A DNA stretch of 64,000 bases, from NCBI RefSeq assembly GCF_014698115.1, contig NZ_JACJSJ010000021.1:1-64000 (forward strand). The letters are read 5' to 3'. The translations under genes were made by a program, and so were the position numbers. This document shows, piece by piece, positions 16,620 through 25,982 of this stretch (position 1 is its first letter; each line of letters begins with the position of its first letter). This DNA is from Nostoc sp. FACHB-973. Its GTDB lineage: Bacteria; Cyanobacteriota; Cyanobacteriia; Cyanobacteriales; Nostocaceae. The notes below the pieces were generated by a model that made no database searches, had not been told where the DNA came from, and was given only the letters and a program-made list of their open reading frames with translations.

Positions 16620-17426
16620 ATGCAGAAAACTACCATTTTGACATTGACTTTAGTATCTCTGGCAATTCTACCTGTAGCAGCCCAATATACTACTAACACA
16701 TCACAATTAGGTAAAGTTTGGACTGATTTTCAATCATATTCCACAGATTTGCAAAACTACTTTCAATATAATCTGAGCGACAACTTAAAGCCTATAGAAC
16801 TACAAAGTCGAACTGCTCTTGATGTTGCTAAGGGAGAATTGAACATACCCAACCCTGTTGCTGCGGGGCAAAAAGTTCGTGATGATTTAATTCTCTACTC
16901 TAGATCGGATCGCTTTGAAAATAATGCAGCCGTGCGGGGAAATTTAGTTAGCAATGAACTCAATCGTCTAATTACCCGTGGAGCAGCGGCAGGTGTTCTC
17001 GGTGAAAATGGACAAGTTCGGTCAAAGGTAAAGCTAATAGATACACAGAAAAGTCTAGAAAATATTGCAGGATTTACTCAAGCAGCTGAAGAAAGAACGC
17101 AAGAGTTGTTGAATAAAATTCCCATTCCTACTTTTGATGCCAGCAAACTCGATCCAGCTACAGCAATATTAGCACAATTGCTAAATGCCAATCAATCACA
17201 AATGTTGAAAATTCAACAGGAACAATCAAAAATTGTTGGTGAAACATTTGCTCAGACAATACAAACAAATCAGTCTTTGCAATACTCCAATTTAAATTTA
17301 GCAAACATTTCTCAACAGACAGAAGAAGCAAATCGCGCTCGCAGAGTTGAAACATCCACCGAAGCAGCGCGACTTTTGCGAGCTACTTCTCAGATAGATT
17401 TATTTGGCAGAAAAATTGATAATTAG
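16620..17426 (+). CDS. VirB5/TrbJ-like exported protein
   Basis: This 268-aa protein has a signal peptide (residues 1-~21, TLVSLAILPVAAQYT). The mature part is almost wholly helical and Gln/Asn-rich, with a TEEANRARRVETSTEAARLLRATSQ-type C-terminal coiled region. VirB5/TrbJ minor pilins are exported, helical and of this size, and the position between VirB4-like and VirB6-like genes agrees. No catalytic motif is seen. A 205-bp gap precedes it, so it could have its own promoter. Confidence 0.5.
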   Translation: MQKTTILTLTLVSLAILPVAAQYTTNTSQLGKVWTDFQSYSTDLQNYFQYNLSDNLKPIELQSRTALDVAKGELNIPNPVAAGQKVRDDLILYSRSDRFENNAAVRGNLVSNELNRLITRGAAAGVLGENGQVRSKVKLIDTQKSLENIAGFTQAAEERTQELLNKIPIPTFDASKLDPATAILAQLLNANQSQMLKIQQEQSKIVGETFAQTIQTNQSLQYSNLNLANISQQTEEANRARRVETSTEAARLLRATSQIDLFGRKIDN

Positions 17427-17581
17427 GAAGAATTCAGGAGTCATTGGTGCAGTGTTTCACTCTTGGTTTTTGATACATCTGCCACTACTTTTAAAATATC
17501 GTCTGAGCGTGGGTTACGCTGTCGCTAACACACCCTAAAAAAACATAGTAAATCGAAAAAATAGCCCATAAATCAAAAATA

Positions 17582-18631
17582 ATGCAACTTGCTATTCCAC
17601 TAATTTTTGCCCAAGTAGGCATTGATGAAATTCTCGATAATGGTGTCGCAACTTCCCAAAGTATTGCCGAAGGTTGGGACAAACAATGGCTCGATTTATT
17701 ACAAAATAACACCAATAATAACTTGTATGGAACATTGACAAATGTGGGTATTTTTTTTGCAGTCGGAACCCTGTTGTTTTTTATGGTACAATTCATCAGA
17801 GATTTATTATCCTACGAATTTACCCGTCCAATATCAGCATTAATTTGGCCTTTTGTAGTAGTGATACTCTTAAATAATTCAGGCAATGGAAGTATACTTT
17901 CTAATCTGACATTGGGAGTGCGGAATTTTATAGACACCGCAAATCAGCAAGTATTGGTCACAGCAGATGCAGATAAAATGTACCAACAAGCACTGAATAT
18001 GAGTGTTGCCGAAGAAGTAGCAGGGTCTTTGCTGCGTCCTTGTCAATCACTTACTGGCGAACAGCAAACTCAATGTTTTGCCAAAGCTGCGGAAAAAGTG
18101 AATATTCTCTGGCAGAAATATCGAGATTCATACGGTAATAAAACCTGGATATCTAGATTACAAACTAAAGTAGATAATATTAGATACGGTACAGGTATTG
18201 TATCGGAAACTTCATTTAATTCTTTGTTAGGTTCTACAGTACAAACGAGCCTCAAAAACTTTTTAGTTTCCTTACAATATGCCTTCCAGAATTTAATAGA
18301 AGCGACGATGTTGCTGATAGCGGCTTTAGGACCAATTGCTCTGGGTGGGTCTTTATTACCTGTAGTTGGTAAACCAATTTTTGCATGGCTCACGGGGTTT
18401 TTATCTATTGGAATCGCCAAAATTTCATTTAATATTATCGCTGTGTTGACTGCGGCAGTGATTGTCAATGGCCCGGGTCAAGATGCTAATGTTGACCCAG
18501 ACTTAATGTGGTTCATGATTTTTCTCGGAGTTTTAGCACCGATTTTATCCTTAGTTGTGGCTGCTGCTGGAGGGTTCGCAGTCTTTAGCGCTATCAACAA
18601 TACGGCTGCTTTGGTAAAGGAGAGAATATAA
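17582..18631 (+). CDS. VirB6/TrbL-like polytopic membrane protein
   Basis: This 349-aa protein has about six membrane helices (around 50-70, 80-100, 235-260, 270-295, 305-340). A long polar loop at ~125-225 contains two cysteines (CQSLTGEQQTQC). VirB6/TrbL proteins are the polytopic inner-membrane channel component, and length and loop placement fit. The ATG at 17582 follows AT-rich DNA without a Shine-Dalgarno sequence. A short dispersed repeat (GGGTTACGCTGTCGCTAAC) lies upstream. Confidence 0.6.
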   Translation: MQLAIPLIFAQVGIDEILDNGVATSQSIAEGWDKQWLDLLQNNTNNNLYGTLTNVGIFFAVGTLLFFMVQFIRDLLSYEFTRPISALIWPFVVVILLNNSGNGSILSNLTLGVRNFIDTANQQVLVTADADKMYQQALNMSVAEEVAGSLLRPCQSLTGEQQTQCFAKAAEKVNILWQKYRDSYGNKTWISRLQTKVDNIRYGTGIVSETSFNSLLGSTVQTSLKNFLVSLQYAFQNLIEATMLLIAALGPIALGGSLLPVVGKPIFAWLTGFLSIGIAKISFNIIAVLTAAVIVNGPGQDANVDPDLMWFMIFLGVLAPILSLVVAAAGGFAVFSAINNTAALVKERI

Positions 18632-18632
18632 A

Positions 18633-18712
<80 letters not shown>

Positions 18713-18822
18713 ATAATAATGATAAGAAATATTAAAATATATAATAATGTTTAATATTTGTTTGGTGAAAAAATCTATTGCCTACCATCATACATAAGAT
18801 GAAAACTGAACTTTTTTGCAGC

Positions 18823-18830
18823 AGGAGGTG
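18823..18830 (+). promoter_or_regulatory. Strong Shine-Dalgarno site
   Basis: AGGAGGTG lies 5 nt before the ATG of the first VirB8-like gene. It is an almost perfect match to the anti-SD and unusual among the neighbouring genes, which mostly lack one. It fixes the start at 18836. Confidence 0.7.
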
Positions 18831-18835
18831 ATTGA

Positions 18836-19660
18836 ATGGTACGTTTACTAGAGAAAAGAACAAGAACAGCAAGTGTTTTAACAATTTTTGCGATCGCCAC
18901 TTTCAGTTTGCATCTATTAGTCTTACTTTTATTTTTATTTCAAGGCATAACTATTCGTCAACTCAGTTTGAGAAAACCTCCCAATTTTGTGCAATTAATA
19001 GATGGTAAAACTGTAGCTGAAATTGATGATTTAAAAAGAGAACCAGAAGCAATACGCCAATTCATCAGCAAAACGATGATCGCAATGTTTAACTGGTCGG
19101 GAACTTTACCCCCACAAAAGATCGAAGAAGTCGCAAATCCCAAATCTGATTTGGGAATACTAATTAGAACACCCCAAGGTGGTAGCCAAAAAATTAGTAC
19201 TACTAGCTGGATAGCTAGTTTTGCCTTATCAGAAGACTTCCGCAAAGGTTTCTTAAGCACAATTGCCGAGATGACACCACCAGAAGTTTTTAGTGAAAAT
19301 CCCAACCAAGGAATGACATCACAGTTAGTAATTAAGCGAATTTATCCCCCAAAAGAAATTGCACCAGGTAAGTGGCGAGTCGGTATGGTAGCTGACTTAA
19401 TTCAAAAAAACCGAAGTGATGATAGAAGAGTGATAACTCCTTTTAACAAAGATTTTCTTGTGCGTGCAGCAGATTATTTCGCTAATCCCCAAGTCGAGAG
19501 TAGCACCGACCTGCAAAAAGCAATTTATAGTGTCCGTACTGATAAACTAGAAATTTATGAAATTCGGGACTTATGTTTGTTAGATAACTACAACAATCTC
19601 AATGAAGCTCAACTAAAAGAATGCAAAATTCAACAAAGAACCGATAACTTTATTAGATAA
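18836..19660 (+). CDS. VirB8-like protein, copy 1
   Basis: This 274-aa bitopic protein has a short basic cytoplasmic N-terminus, one membrane helix at ~17-40, and a periplasmic domain with NFVQLIDGKTVAEID, EPEAIRQFISKTM and RTDKLEIYEIRDLCLL blocks. It is paralogous to the next gene (LVQLVDGR..., RQPETIRRFVGETM). Topology and size resemble VirB8/TraE scaffold proteins, and the location before a VirB10-like gene agrees. Primary sequence alone does not prove the family. Two cysteines near the C-terminus could form a disulfide. Confidence 0.5.
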   Translation: MVRLLEKRTRTASVLTIFAIATFSLHLLVLLLFLFQGITIRQLSLRKPPNFVQLIDGKTVAEIDDLKREPEAIRQFISKTMIAMFNWSGTLPPQKIEEVANPKSDLGILIRTPQGGSQKISTTSWIASFALSEDFRKGFLSTIAEMTPPEVFSENPNQGMTSQLVIKRIYPPKEIAPGKWRVGMVADLIQKNRSDDRRVITPFNKDFLVRAADYFANPQVESSTDLQKAIYSVRTDKLEIYEIRDLCLLDNYNNLNEAQLKECKIQQRTDNFIR

Positions 19661-19941
19661 GAATTCAGAATTCAGAATGGGTTACGCCCCGCTGCGCTAA
19701 CAGAATTCTGAATTGATAAAAATTTCAGTATGATTAATACAGCATAATTTAGGAGTCAGACTTGAAAAGTAGAATAGCCCGTATAGTTAACTTTCAGACA
19801 TAGAGACATAGATGGTGTACTTCACTAACTTTAAATATCCTATTAGTTCCTCAAATATTCTCCTGAATTCTGAATCCTGAATTCTAACTCCTGAATTCTG
19901 AATTCTGACAATATAGTTCAATTACGATAAAAAAATCATTA
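19661..19941. repeat. Repeat-rich spacer between the VirB8-like paralogues
   Basis: This 281-bp gap holds a composite repeat (19661-19715: GAATTCAGAATTCAGAATGG, a CGCTGCGCTAACAG core, and an inverse end) and a second heptamer array (19861-19909: TCCTGAATTCTGA type). No gene is seen. The array precedes the second VirB8-like gene by about 30 bp. Confidence 0.6.
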
Positions 19942-20634
19942 ATGCAGATATTTAAATCAGAAAATAAAAAAAGTAACGCCTTACCACTATTGGCAGTAGG
20001 AACATTTGGTTTACATGTATTTACCTTACTGTTACTAATATTTCACGGGTCTATGTTACAACAGTTAGGTCGGCAACTCACACCTCAAAGTTTAGTACAA
20101 CTTGTTGATGGTCGTGTGATTACAGTAGACCCCCAAGAGAATTTAGAGCGACAACCAGAAACTATTCGGCGCTTTGTTGGTGAAACTATGAGCTTAATGC
20201 TTACCTGGTCACAGCAACAGCCGCCAACAACGGTCTGGGAAATTAGTTCCCAACTCGTAGCCGATGATTTTCAGCAAAAACTGAAGTCACAAGTAACTAA
20301 CTTAAATCCAGACAGCCAATTTGAAAATGTTAATAGAGGAACTGAAAATGTATTAGTAATCCAAAAAATCTCTCAACCTACAAAAATAGGCAATGGCAGA
20401 TGGAAAGTGGAGTTGCTTGCCAATCAATTAACTTTTAGTAGTTATGATAAATTGGGAAAATCAATTTCGTTTAATAAACAAATTTTAGTTAGAGCAATAA
20501 ATGAACCAGCAACTTCACTACCAAACGCGCCGCTTCCGTCGCACTTTGCAGTTTACCGCCTTGGTGAAGCCAGACTAGAAATTTATAATGTCTGTGAAAT
20601 CCAAGATAAAAATTGTTCTGGAAATTCAAACTAA
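19942..20634 (+). CDS. VirB8-like protein, copy 2
   Basis: This 230-aa paralogue of the preceding gene has an N-terminal membrane helix at ~15-37, then SLVQLVDGRVITVD, RQPETIRRFVGETMSLML and a C-terminal RLGEARLEIYNVCEIQDKNC. The two proteins share organisation throughout, which implies a tandem duplication followed by divergence. They might form a heteromeric scaffold. The stop is 8 bp from the start chosen for the VirB10-like gene. Confidence 0.5.
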   Translation: MQIFKSENKKSNALPLLAVGTFGLHVFTLLLLIFHGSMLQQLGRQLTPQSLVQLVDGRVITVDPQENLERQPETIRRFVGETMSLMLTWSQQQPPTTVWEISSQLVADDFQQKLKSQVTNLNPDSQFENVNRGTENVLVIQKISQPTKIGNGRWKVELLANQLTFSSYDKLGKSISFNKQILVRAINEPATSLPNAPLPSHFAVYRLGEARLEIYNVCEIQDKNCSGNSN

Positions 20635-20642
20635 GCTTTACC

Positions 20643-22208
20643 ATGACTCAATATTCAATTCCGACAGAAACTCCTCCACCAAGTCTATTAACTCTAGACA
20701 CCGACGATCGCCAACTAGAAATAGAATATGACGATTGGGAATCACGGATGGCAAGGTTGGTTGGCTTTGCAGAAGAATCTTCTAGCCAAGGCCAACCATC
20801 AGAAGACTCTGCAATCTTGCAACCGTCACCTGAACCAGAAGAAGTTAAGACAGAACAATCCCTCTCATCTAATCCCTTTGCCAAATTAGGCTTAGTAGGT
20901 GCTGGTACCTTAGCAGTAGTTTTGGTGGCTGGCGTATTTTTGTCGCAATTGATGAGTGGTAGCTCTCAAAAGCCCAGAAATAATCTTGTCACCCCACAAG
21001 TGCGATCGCAACCAACAAATGAATCAACCTCTCAACAGCTAGAAGGTGAAATCGAGACTCTCAAAACGAAATTAGCCCTGACTGAACAAGCACAGTCAGT
21101 CAAAGCCGCCCAAGACAAGCTGAGAATGCCAAAACCAGCCGCCACAGTAGCCTTGGTAGAACCATCAGCTGCTTCCACAAGGAGACAACAAGTGATACCA
21201 ACACCCCCACCAACAGCTTACGTCCCTCAGCCAGTGACAGTAGAGCGCATCATCAGAGTACCTGCTCCTCAACCTCTACCAATACCCCAGCTACCAGTTA
21301 TCCAGCCAAACACTCAACCCGTAGTCAATATCACTCCACCAGCCCCACCAAACCCATTCGATGAGTGGACAAAGCTAGCAAAGTTAGGTAGCTACGGCCA
21401 AGTCAATGTCACCGAACAACCTAATAACATTGCAGCAGCTTCCCAACCTGTAAACGAAACCCAGCCGCCCCAACAGACAGCAAATCCCACTCCTGAGCAA
21501 ACGCCAGAACAGGGAGCTGCTGTAGTCAGCCAAGCACAACCACAAGGACAAAAATCCGTAGCGATCGGCACTAGTGCCAAAGCCGTATTCGCAACAGCGA
21601 TATTTGGCGAAACTACTAGAGCAAGCAATAACAACGAAGAAGAAACAGATAAAAACGTATTTGTAGTGCGATTAAAAGAACCGTTAAAATCTACCGATGG
21701 TGAGATAGCTTTACCTGCAAATACCGAATTACTTACTGAAATTCGTTCTATTTCCGAACAAGGTTTTTTACGGATGAACGTAGTCAAAATTATCTCACAA
21801 AATGATGGTAATCTTGTAGAACGAAGCTTACCCAACAATGCAATTGTTATTCGCGGTGTCCAAGGTAAACCCTTAGTAGCAAAGAAATTTCCTAGTCAAA
21901 GTTCATCCATCGCATCAATGGATCTAGGACTATTCGTTTTGGGAGGTATTGGGAAAGCCGCAGAGTTATTAAATCGCACTGATGGTCAAGTTGTCACCAT
22001 CAACGGTGGAAGCACTGTTGTTAACAACACTAACACTAGAGAAAATATCCCGGCTGGAGTTGTGGAAGGCGGTTTGAACTCCGTAGTACCCCAAATTGCC
22101 CAACGCAATCAACAGGCGATCGCTCAAATGTCACAACAAACTAACATTTGGTTTTTGGCAGCCGGCACCAATATTGAAATATATGTCAACCAAGTAACGC
22201 AATTTTAA
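20643..22208 (+). CDS. VirB10/TrbI-like protein
   Basis: This 521-aa protein has the VirB10 plan: an acidic cytoplasmic N-terminus (~1-75) and one membrane helix at ~78-100 (LGLVGAGTLAVVLVAGVFL). A coiled-coil follows (~120-150), then a long Pro/Gln-rich periplasmic linker (~165-310) and a C-terminal beta-rich domain from ~315 (GTSAKAVFATAIF ... FVVRLKEPLKS..GEIALPANTELLTEI). VirB10 spans both membranes and links the inner ATPases to the outer-membrane pore. The frame is open to 20613, but the ATG at 20643 avoids overlap with the upstream gene. Confidence 0.7.
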   Translation: MTQYSIPTETPPPSLLTLDTDDRQLEIEYDDWESRMARLVGFAEESSSQGQPSEDSAILQPSPEPEEVKTEQSLSSNPFAKLGLVGAGTLAVVLVAGVFLSQLMSGSSQKPRNNLVTPQVRSQPTNESTSQQLEGEIETLKTKLALTEQAQSVKAAQDKLRMPKPAATVALVEPSAASTRRQQVIPTPPPTAYVPQPVTVERIIRVPAPQPLPIPQLPVIQPNTQPVVNITPPAPPNPFDEWTKLAKLGSYGQVNVTEQPNNIAAASQPVNETQPPQQTANPTPEQTPEQGAAVVSQAQPQGQKSVAIGTSAKAVFATAIFGETTRASNNNEEETDKNVFVVRLKEPLKSTDGEIALPANTELLTEIRSISEQGFLRMNVVKIISQNDGNLVERSLPNNAIVIRGVQGKPLVAKKFPSQSSSIASMDLGLFVLGGIGKAAELLNRTDGQVVTINGGSTVVNNTNTRENIPAGVVEGGLNSVVPQIAQRNQQAIAQMSQQTNIWFLAAGTNIEIYVNQVTQF

Positions 22209-22395
22209 AAGATAGGATTTATCCCAATTTGAGATTTTCAGTCTCAACTGAATCCTGCTTTTAAATCAACAGTAATTCAGAACCTTGAACTAAGTAATAA
22301 TAACTAGTAATTACTTTTCTAGTATATCTTCCAATACCCTTGGGATAACTCTTTTTCTCCCCCTGTTGTATCTACCAATTTCTCCATTTGCAACC

Positions 22396-22971
22396 ATGAA
22401 AAATAATACTAAGTTACCAGGAAATATCCCTAGTAATTCTTATTTCCTACCTATAGCTTCCTTAATTTTCTCGGTTAGTATGTTGTTATTGGTAGACCGT
22501 GCTGTAGCTAATAATGCCGTTCTGCGTTCCATATTTTCCTGCCAAGGACAGGGTTTAGGAGGATTAGTACCCACCCTCCATGTTTCCTATCAGCAAGGAA
22601 CAAACTTAAGTTTTATTCCTGCTGGAGAAGTAATTAAAAAAGTTTGGTTAAATGATCCATCGGAAGTAACTATAGATTTTGATGGCCCAGTATGTATGCA
22701 GTTTGGTCAAAAACCGAACACTACTACTGGAGATTGTAAAAACTCAGCAGCCAATGTCATTCAACTGAGGCGAATTCCCAAACTCAATATTCCTGGACTA
22801 CCTAAAACTGAGAACACACTTTTAACAGTTGTTACCGAAGCACAAGGTAGAAACAAACTCTATACTTTTCGAGTGTTATATAGTGAAAATGCTCCAGACT
22901 ATCACACTCTAGCAATTTATCCCGATCCTCCTTCTGCCCAGCAACCATCTTGTGTCAGAGTTTCACAATAA
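22396..22971 (+). CDS. VirB9/TrbG-like exported protein
   Basis: This 191-aa protein has a signal-peptide-like N-terminus (hydrophobic ~12-33, ending AVANN). A compact beta-rich domain follows, with VIKKVWLNDPSEVTIDFDGP and TLLTVVTEAQGRNKLYTFRVLY; the latter resembles the VirB9 pattern that precedes its conserved YxF strand. Three or four cysteines are present in the mature part. An in-frame TTG at 22366 would add ten residues; the ATG is preferred. It is the last recognisable gene of the VirB-like cluster. Confidence 0.5.
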   Translation: MKNNTKLPGNIPSNSYFLPIASLIFSVSMLLLVDRAVANNAVLRSIFSCQGQGLGGLVPTLHVSYQQGTNLSFIPAGEVIKKVWLNDPSEVTIDFDGPVCMQFGQKPNTTTGDCKNSAANVIQLRRIPKLNIPGLPKTENTLLTVVTEAQGRNKLYTFRVLYSENAPDYHTLAIYPDPPSAQQPSCVRVSQ

Positions 22972-23205
22972 GAATTGGCATGGGGCACTTGTACTGTCTT
23001 CCCTACGGGACGCACTCGCGTTCGACTACGCAGTTCGACTGTGGTTTCATCGAGCGGAGTCGAGATGCTCACCGTTACACTCAGGAACCGCACAGCCGTA
23101 AAGCCTGCGGCATAGCTACGCTTAGGGCGCAGTATCTCGTAGAGAAGTATGGAGCATTGATTATTATTCTTATCCCTCATCTCCCTCATCTCCCCAGTCC
23201 CAATT
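22972..23205. repeat. Cluster of small dispersed repeats
   Basis: The gap after the VirB9-like gene is built from Nostoc-type small repeats (CCTACGGGACGCACTCGCG, TTCGACTACGCAGTTCGACT, GGCATAGCTACGCTTAGGGC) and ends in a (CTCCCTCAT)n nonamer array at 23171-23200. Apparent frames here on both strands are repeat translations. No gene is supported. Confidence 0.6.
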
Positions 23206-23294
23206 GACTAACTCAGACGTTTTTAACCTATATCTTTACAAATATTCAGATAAAAACTAACCACAAATTACAAATTCGTGCAAATATAAAGAAA

Positions 23295-23555
23295 ATGTTA
23301 AAAATTTACAAGCTCATGATCACTGCCAAGATGATGCAACAGCTCTGGGCTGTAATCGAGTCTACCCAGGTCAACACCCTGCTCCAGTTTGACGATGCAG
23401 CTTTAGTACAATTACTCCTCCAGCAGTTAAAAGCTAAGCAGGGACTAGATCCTCAAGTAGATAGCACCCTCAATAGTTATATAAAATCTAAACTGCCTTT
23501 AATTCGGGATACGGCTGAAGGTCGATTATCGTTAGGGCAAGGTGGCAATCATTAG
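23295..23555 (+). CDS. Small hypothetical protein after the VirB-like cluster
   Basis: This is an 86-aa soluble, helical protein (MMQQLWAVIESTQVNTL; LLLQQLKAKQGL; NSYIKSKLPLIRDTAE). No known domain is recognised. In-frame ATGs at 23295, 23316 and 23328/23331 all lack good ribosome sites. It points the same way as the VirB-like genes and is followed 66 bp later by a small membrane protein, so it could be an accessory gene of that locus. Confidence 0.5.
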   Translation: MLKIYKLMITAKMMQQLWAVIESTQVNTLLQFDDAALVQLLLQQLKAKQGLDPQVDSTLNSYIKSKLPLIRDTAEGRLSLGQGGNH

Positions 23556-23621
23556 GACGAGAAACCAAATGATTGTTCACTGCCAACAAGCATACGCTCA
23601 CATTTCAAATAGTGCAACAGA

Positions 23622-23879
23622 ATGAACCACTGGCTAATAATTGCCCTAGTAGCTTATCTAATTGGAGCAGCGATTGAAGGGGTGAGTACAGTCAGTCAGC
23701 TCTCTCATTCTGCGCCAGAACTAGTTAAAAGCACACAAAATCAGTCTTTGGAGTCTGGCAACTCGCCTAATTTGAATTGGCGAATTGTGGCTGCCATTGC
23801 CTCGGTAAGTATTTGTGGGGCTTTTTTCTGGCCTTGTCGCCTGCTTCACCGTTTAATTAAGGGGAAAGTTCATTCATAA
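23622..23879 (+). CDS. Small two-helix membrane protein
   Basis: This 85-aa protein has one hydrophobic helix at ~4-20 (WLIIALVAYLIGAAIEG), a polar loop, and a second helix at ~53-70 (WRIVAAIASVSICGAFFW) followed by a basic tail. The family is unknown. It overlaps the 5' side of a decayed reading frame that begins at its stop codon, so it may once have been followed by another gene of the same operon. Confidence 0.5.
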   Translation: MNHWLIIALVAYLIGAAIEGVSTVSQLSHSAPELVKSTQNQSLESGNSPNLNWRIVAAIASVSICGAFFWPCRLLHRLIKGKVHS

Positions 23880-23884
23880 CTAGT

Positions 23885-24082
23885 CTTAAGATTGGAACTT
23901 TTGCGTTAATTGCTCAATTGTTGCTGCATCAATCGCTAAAGGATTTGCAACAGCAATCTGAATCTAGTCAATGTTTAACTATTGGTGCAACTACTACCGA
24001 AAATGCCGAAGAATTTGCCACGGCTTTGCTCACAACGCTGCAAACAGCTAACTTGCAAGCGGGTTTATTTGTTGCTGGGTGA
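23885..24082 (+). pseudogene. Decayed coding remnant
   Basis: A frame from CTT at 23885 to TGA at 24082 encodes 65 residues with normal protein character (LKIGTFALIAQLLLHQSLKD ... TIGATTTENAEEFATALLTT). It has no ATG, GTG or TTG start in its first dozen codons. After the TGA, more protein-like sequence continues in broken frames (ITGLQLELAARNY, LLDWLGGV). This looks like a gene remnant, possibly once part of the VirB-like operon. The family was not recognised. Confidence 0.4.
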
Positions 24083-24278
24083 ATTACTGGCTTACAGCTA
24101 GAACTCGCAGCAAGAAATTATTGATTGGCTAGGAGGTGTGCAGGGATGACTGCCCCCAAATCCTGAAAATCACCAATAATCTGCAACATAAAATTACTGA
24201 TTACCCACAATCATTCACAGCTATTGCAACACAAAAAAATATCAAATATACTTTATCAAGTATAAAATATCACGACTA

Positions 24279-24450
24279 AAGTAAGTCGGTGCTAATATTT
24301 CCAGCTATGTCAAGGAATTTGAATGTAGGGTGTGTTGTCGCCAAGCGCCGCACCGTCAACAATCCCAGGTGCGTTAGCCTACGGCACAACACACCCTACA
24401 GCTAATTTATATTTCTTCATATACATTGAATTTTTCTCACCGACTTACTT
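24279..24450. mobile_element. MITE-like element with AAGTAAGTCGGTG ends
   Basis: AAGTAAGTCGGTG (24279-24291) is inverted as CACCGACTTACTT (24438-24450). The 172-bp unit has no ORF and contains a second, complete palindromic repeat (24324-24400), so it appears to be a nested insertion. Confidence 0.55.
24324..24400. repeat. 77-bp palindromic repeat (TGTAGGGTGTGTTGT ends)
   Basis: TGTAGGGTGTGTTGT at the left is exactly inverted as ACAACACACCCTACA at the right. The core contains GCCGCACCG and GGTGCGTTAG. It lies inside the larger inverted-repeat element. Confidence 0.7.
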
Positions 24451-24479
24451 ATCTTCAAATTTATTTTCAAGCATAACCT

Positions 24480-24950
24480 ATGATTCATAACCGCATTGCT
24501 CAAATAACGCTGACAACTGGATTAGCGATTAGTTTAATACTGGGTTTATCTTCTAACACTCCAACTACTGCTCAAGAAATATACATTGACAATAACTGCA
24601 AACAAAATCAGCAATTAAATGAATTTGACAGGTTTACTATTTTTTATAAATCTGAATTTAAAACTAAAGGACAAACTTATTGGTTTTACTCAGGAAGGTA
24701 TCAAGATGGAAGTACTATTATTTGTATTTCACAACCAGGATTTAAACAAACAAAACCTTTAGACATAAAAAAAATACAGTCTGGTTACATCGATAAAATC
24801 GACAAAGACCCACGTAATAAAACAGCCTTTCTCGTCACTGTCCGCGAGGGAAATGGTTCCTATGTCCCAATATTTCAATATCGGCTCAATTTGTCTACAC
24901 CTTCTAAACCTGCACTCACCAAACTCAAGTCTTGGAGATCGGCACAGTAG
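24480..24950 (+). CDS. Secreted hypothetical protein
   Basis: This is a 156-aa protein with a signal peptide (hydrophobic ~10-24, probable cleavage near NTPTTAQE). The mature part has two cysteines (NNCKQ, IICIS), which could form a disulfide, and a beta-rich pattern (RFTIFYKSEFKTKGQTYWFYSGRY). No named family is recognised. It stands alone between the mobile elements and the converging map gene. Confidence 0.65.
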   Translation: MIHNRIAQITLTTGLAISLILGLSSNTPTTAQEIYIDNNCKQNQQLNEFDRFTIFYKSEFKTKGQTYWFYSGRYQDGSTIICISQPGFKQTKPLDIKKIQSGYIDKIDKDPRNKTAFLVTVREGNGSYVPIFQYRLNLSTPSKPALTKLKSWRSAQ

Positions 24951-25060
24951 TTGCGATCGCCTCATAGTTTTTTGGTAATTTCAGAAATAAAAAATAAAGA
25001 GGCAAATCGCCTTCTTTTGACGCTTCACCTCTCTCAATAACATCTAATTTTAACTAGCAA

Positions 25061-25888
25061 TTAAACCTTAGAACGGTCAGTCAAAATCTCATAGCCAGTT
25101 TCCGTCACCAAAACTGTATGCTCAAACTGAGCCGACAAAGCATTATCCACAGTCACAGCTGTCCAACGGTCAGATAATGTTCGTGTATGTCTAGAACCAG
25201 CATTTACAATTGGTTCAATTGCCAGGGTCATCCCCGCACGAAGTTTAACATTTGGCAGTTCACGGGTACGGAAGTTGAATACTGAAGGTTCTTCGTGCAA
25301 GTTACGACCAACACCGTGTCCAGTAAACTCTTCAACGATACTGAAGCCGTTAGCTTTCACATGATCTTCAATCGGCCCAGCCAGGTCAAGCAAATAAACA
25401 CCAGCCTTAACTTGTTCAATGCCCTTAAATAAAGCCTCTTCTGCGACGCGAATTAGCTTAGCCGCTAGTGGGGTCACCTCTCCAACAGCAATTGTAATGC
25501 AAGAATCACCATGAAAGCCTTGGTAATAAGCGCCTGTATCAACTTTTAATACATCCCCAGGGCGGATTACTTTCTTGGCACTAGGAATACCATGTACTAC
25601 TTCATTATTAATGCTGGAGCAAATAGAACCTGGAAACCCATGATATCCTTTAAAACTCGGTGTTGCATCCATTTCGCGGATGCGTTTTTCGGCATAAGCA
25701 TCCAAGTCAGCCGTGGTCATTCCTGGCTTTACTAGCTCAGAAATTTCTTTTAGCACAGTTGCCACAATTGTCGCTGATTGCCGCATGATTTCAATTTCAC
25801 GCGGGGATTTAATTTCAATTCCTCGACGTTGTTTTTTTGCAGGTGCAGGCTGAGTTGATTGATAAAGTAAGTTACTGAAGATGTTCAT
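25061..25888 (-). CDS. map: Methionine aminopeptidase, type I
   Basis: This 275-aa metalloenzyme removes the initiator methionine from nascent proteins. All metal ligands of the pita-bread fold are present: D117 and D128 ([16 protein letters not shown]), H191 ([12 protein letters not shown]), E225 (LAIEPI) and E256 ([10 protein letters not shown]). H99 ([10 protein letters not shown]) and H198 are the substrate-contacting histidines. A ~25-residue basic N-terminal extension precedes the catalytic core, a common feature of cyanobacterial isoforms. It is transcribed in the same direction as the HAD gene 94 bp upstream. Confidence 0.95.
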   Translation of the reverse strand: MNIFSNLLYQSTQPAPAKKQRRGIEIKSPREIEIMRQSATIVATVLKEISELVKPGMTTADLDAYAEKRIREMDATPSFKGYHGFPGSICSSINNEVVHGIPSAKKVIRPGDVLKVDTGAYYQGFHGDSCITIAVGEVTPLAAKLIRVAEEALFKGIEQVKAGVYLLDLAGPIEDHVKANGFSIVEEFTGHGVGRNLHEEPSVFNFRTRELPNVKLRAGMTLAIEPIVNAGSRHTRTLSDRWTAVTVDNALSAQFEHTVLVTETGYEILTDRSKV

Positions 25889-25982
25889 GGGAAATTAATA
25901 ATTACTGGCGCTTTGGAGCTGAAGTGTGAATGCTTTTCTAGGTTAATTGAGAAATAATATCTATATTTAAACTAGCTTATTT

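Noticed and set aside
22917..23207. 85-90-aa ORFs on both strands after the VirB9-like gene
   Set aside because: The sequence consists of dispersed repeats; translations have no protein-like pattern.
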